NCBI GenBank assembly: GCA_016282455.1 | Contig: JAEEKM010000115.1 | Span: forward strand, 1-6,288 | DNA from: Treponema sp. | Lineage (GTDB): Bacteria; Spirochaetota; Spirochaetia; Treponematales; Treponemataceae | Reading direction: 5' to 3' | Length of the DNA stretch: 6,288 nucleotides | In this document: one piece after another, positions 5,831 to 6,288 of the stretch | How positions within the stretch are numbered: the stretch's first letter is position 1 | Layout: every line of letters begins with the position of its first letter | Notes under the pieces: generated by a model | Database searches by the model: none | Told to the model about the DNA's origin: nothing | What the model saw: the letters and a program-made list of their open reading frames with translations, nothing else | Translations under genes and position numbers: made by a program

Positions 5831-6288
5831 ATGAATGCCTTTGTTCTAAAAGAAAAGTGCCTTGCTTTTGTAAGAAAAACTGCCGCTTTTGCCCTGGGGG
5901 GCTATGAATGCCTCTGCTGCGGGCAAAATGCAGGGGAACTTCCCCTTTGTAAAGGCTGTATTTCTAAGGGGGCCCTTGATTTTATTCCGCCTGGTAAAAG
6001 ACGGTGCTCAAGGTGCGGTAAACCACTTGTCAGTGAGGGAGGGGGAGAGGATGAAGCCTTGTGTACTGCCTGCCGTACAGTTAAAGAAGAGTCTTCTCCC
6101 TTCTGTTATGCAGAATGGGTTTTCCCCCTTTACACTTACAGGATGTGGAAAAAGAATCTTCTTTTTGCATGGAAAAGCGAGGGGGTAAGGAGCTTAAGTC
6201 CTCTTTTTGCGGCTAAGGTTTATGAAGCACTTTTGTGTCTTTATCCTGACAGGGATTTTCCTGTTCTGGTTCCTGTTCCGCCCCGACC
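5831..6288 (+). CDS. comF: ComF family protein (zinc ribbon / phosphoribosyltransferase-like), runs off right edge
   Basis: The reading frame from ATG 5831 is open to the window end (152 codons plus 2 nt). The N-terminal region has four CxxC pairs, C27/C30, C40/C43, C59/C62 and C78/C81, as expected for the paired zinc-binding ribbon of ComF proteins. Then comes FPLYTYRMWKKNLLFAWK (98-115), equivalent to the family's 'Y.g.l...i..lKf.g' segment, and LVPVPPRP (146-153), the ComF strand that precedes the phosphoribosyltransferase core. The PRPP-binding loop would lie beyond the edge. ComF homologues take part in DNA uptake in naturally competent bacteria, but the family is widespread in non-competent species and its biochemical role is unsettled. 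An in-frame TGA at 5804 limits the start, and ATG 5831 is the only good candidate. No Shine-Dalgarno is visible; AT-rich TATCTATATATATT lies just upstream. It follows the receptor gene by 72 bp with no clear terminator, so promoter or read-through supply is undecided. Confidence 0.88.
   Translation, partial: MNAFVLKEKCLAFVRKTAAFALGGYECLCCGQNAGELPLCKGCISKGALDFIPPGKRRCSRCGKPLVSEGGGEDEALCTACRTVKEESSPFCYAEWVFPLYTYRMWKKNLLFAWKSEGVRSLSPLFAAKVYEALLCLYPDRDFPVLVPVPPR

Noticed and set aside
5889..6188. Plus-strand 99-codon open frame near the right edge
   Set aside because: It is an alternative frame within the ComF coding region; the other frame has the four CxxC pairs and the VPVP strand.

Overview
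The window is a chemotaxis locus from a bacterium, most likely a host-associated spirochaete of the Treponema type. The evidence for this is the moderately AT-rich DNA, the tightly packed che operon, the protein style and the standard stop-codon usage (TAA, TAG and TGA all terminate genes here). The genus-level call is an inference from style, not from a marker gene.

Layout. Positions 1-3770 hold a minus-strand operon, read from right to left: a CheW coupling protein (3770-3276); a small divergent CheW-like protein (about 3310-2885, overlapping the cheW end); the methylesterase/response regulator CheB (2879-1812); the receptor methyltransferase CheR with a C-terminal TPR-like extension (1805-315); and the first 92 codons of CheA (278 to the left edge). 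The genes are separated by only a few bases or overlap. CheA is interrupted by an in-frame TGA at codon 43, six codons before the phospho-accepting histidine of its Hpt domain, and the frame stays open and Hpt-like on the other side.

Positions 3771-3868 are a divergent promoter region. A strong sigma-70 type promoter (TTGCAC, 17 bp, TATAAT) points left and its -10 box lies only 9 bp from the cheW ATG, so the cheW transcript should be leaderless or nearly so. A second promoter (TTGCTT, 17 bp, TATAAT) points right into the receptor gene, which has a strong Shine-Dalgarno sequence.

Positions 3869-5758, plus strand, encode a 629-residue chemoreceptor. Its sensory part is six predicted membrane helices with no sizeable periplasmic domain, followed by a HAMP-like linker and a full signalling hairpin with two consensus methylation sites. 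From 5831 to the right edge, on the plus strand, is the start of a ComF-family (zinc ribbon plus phosphoribosyltransferase) gene, unrelated to chemotaxis.

Together the genes form most of a chemosensory circuit: the receptor signals through CheW to the kinase CheA, and CheR and CheB add and remove receptor methyl groups. No CheY or CheX gene is in view. The main anomalies are the broken or recoded cheA, the leaderless cheW promoter geometry and the membrane-embedded sensor of the receptor.
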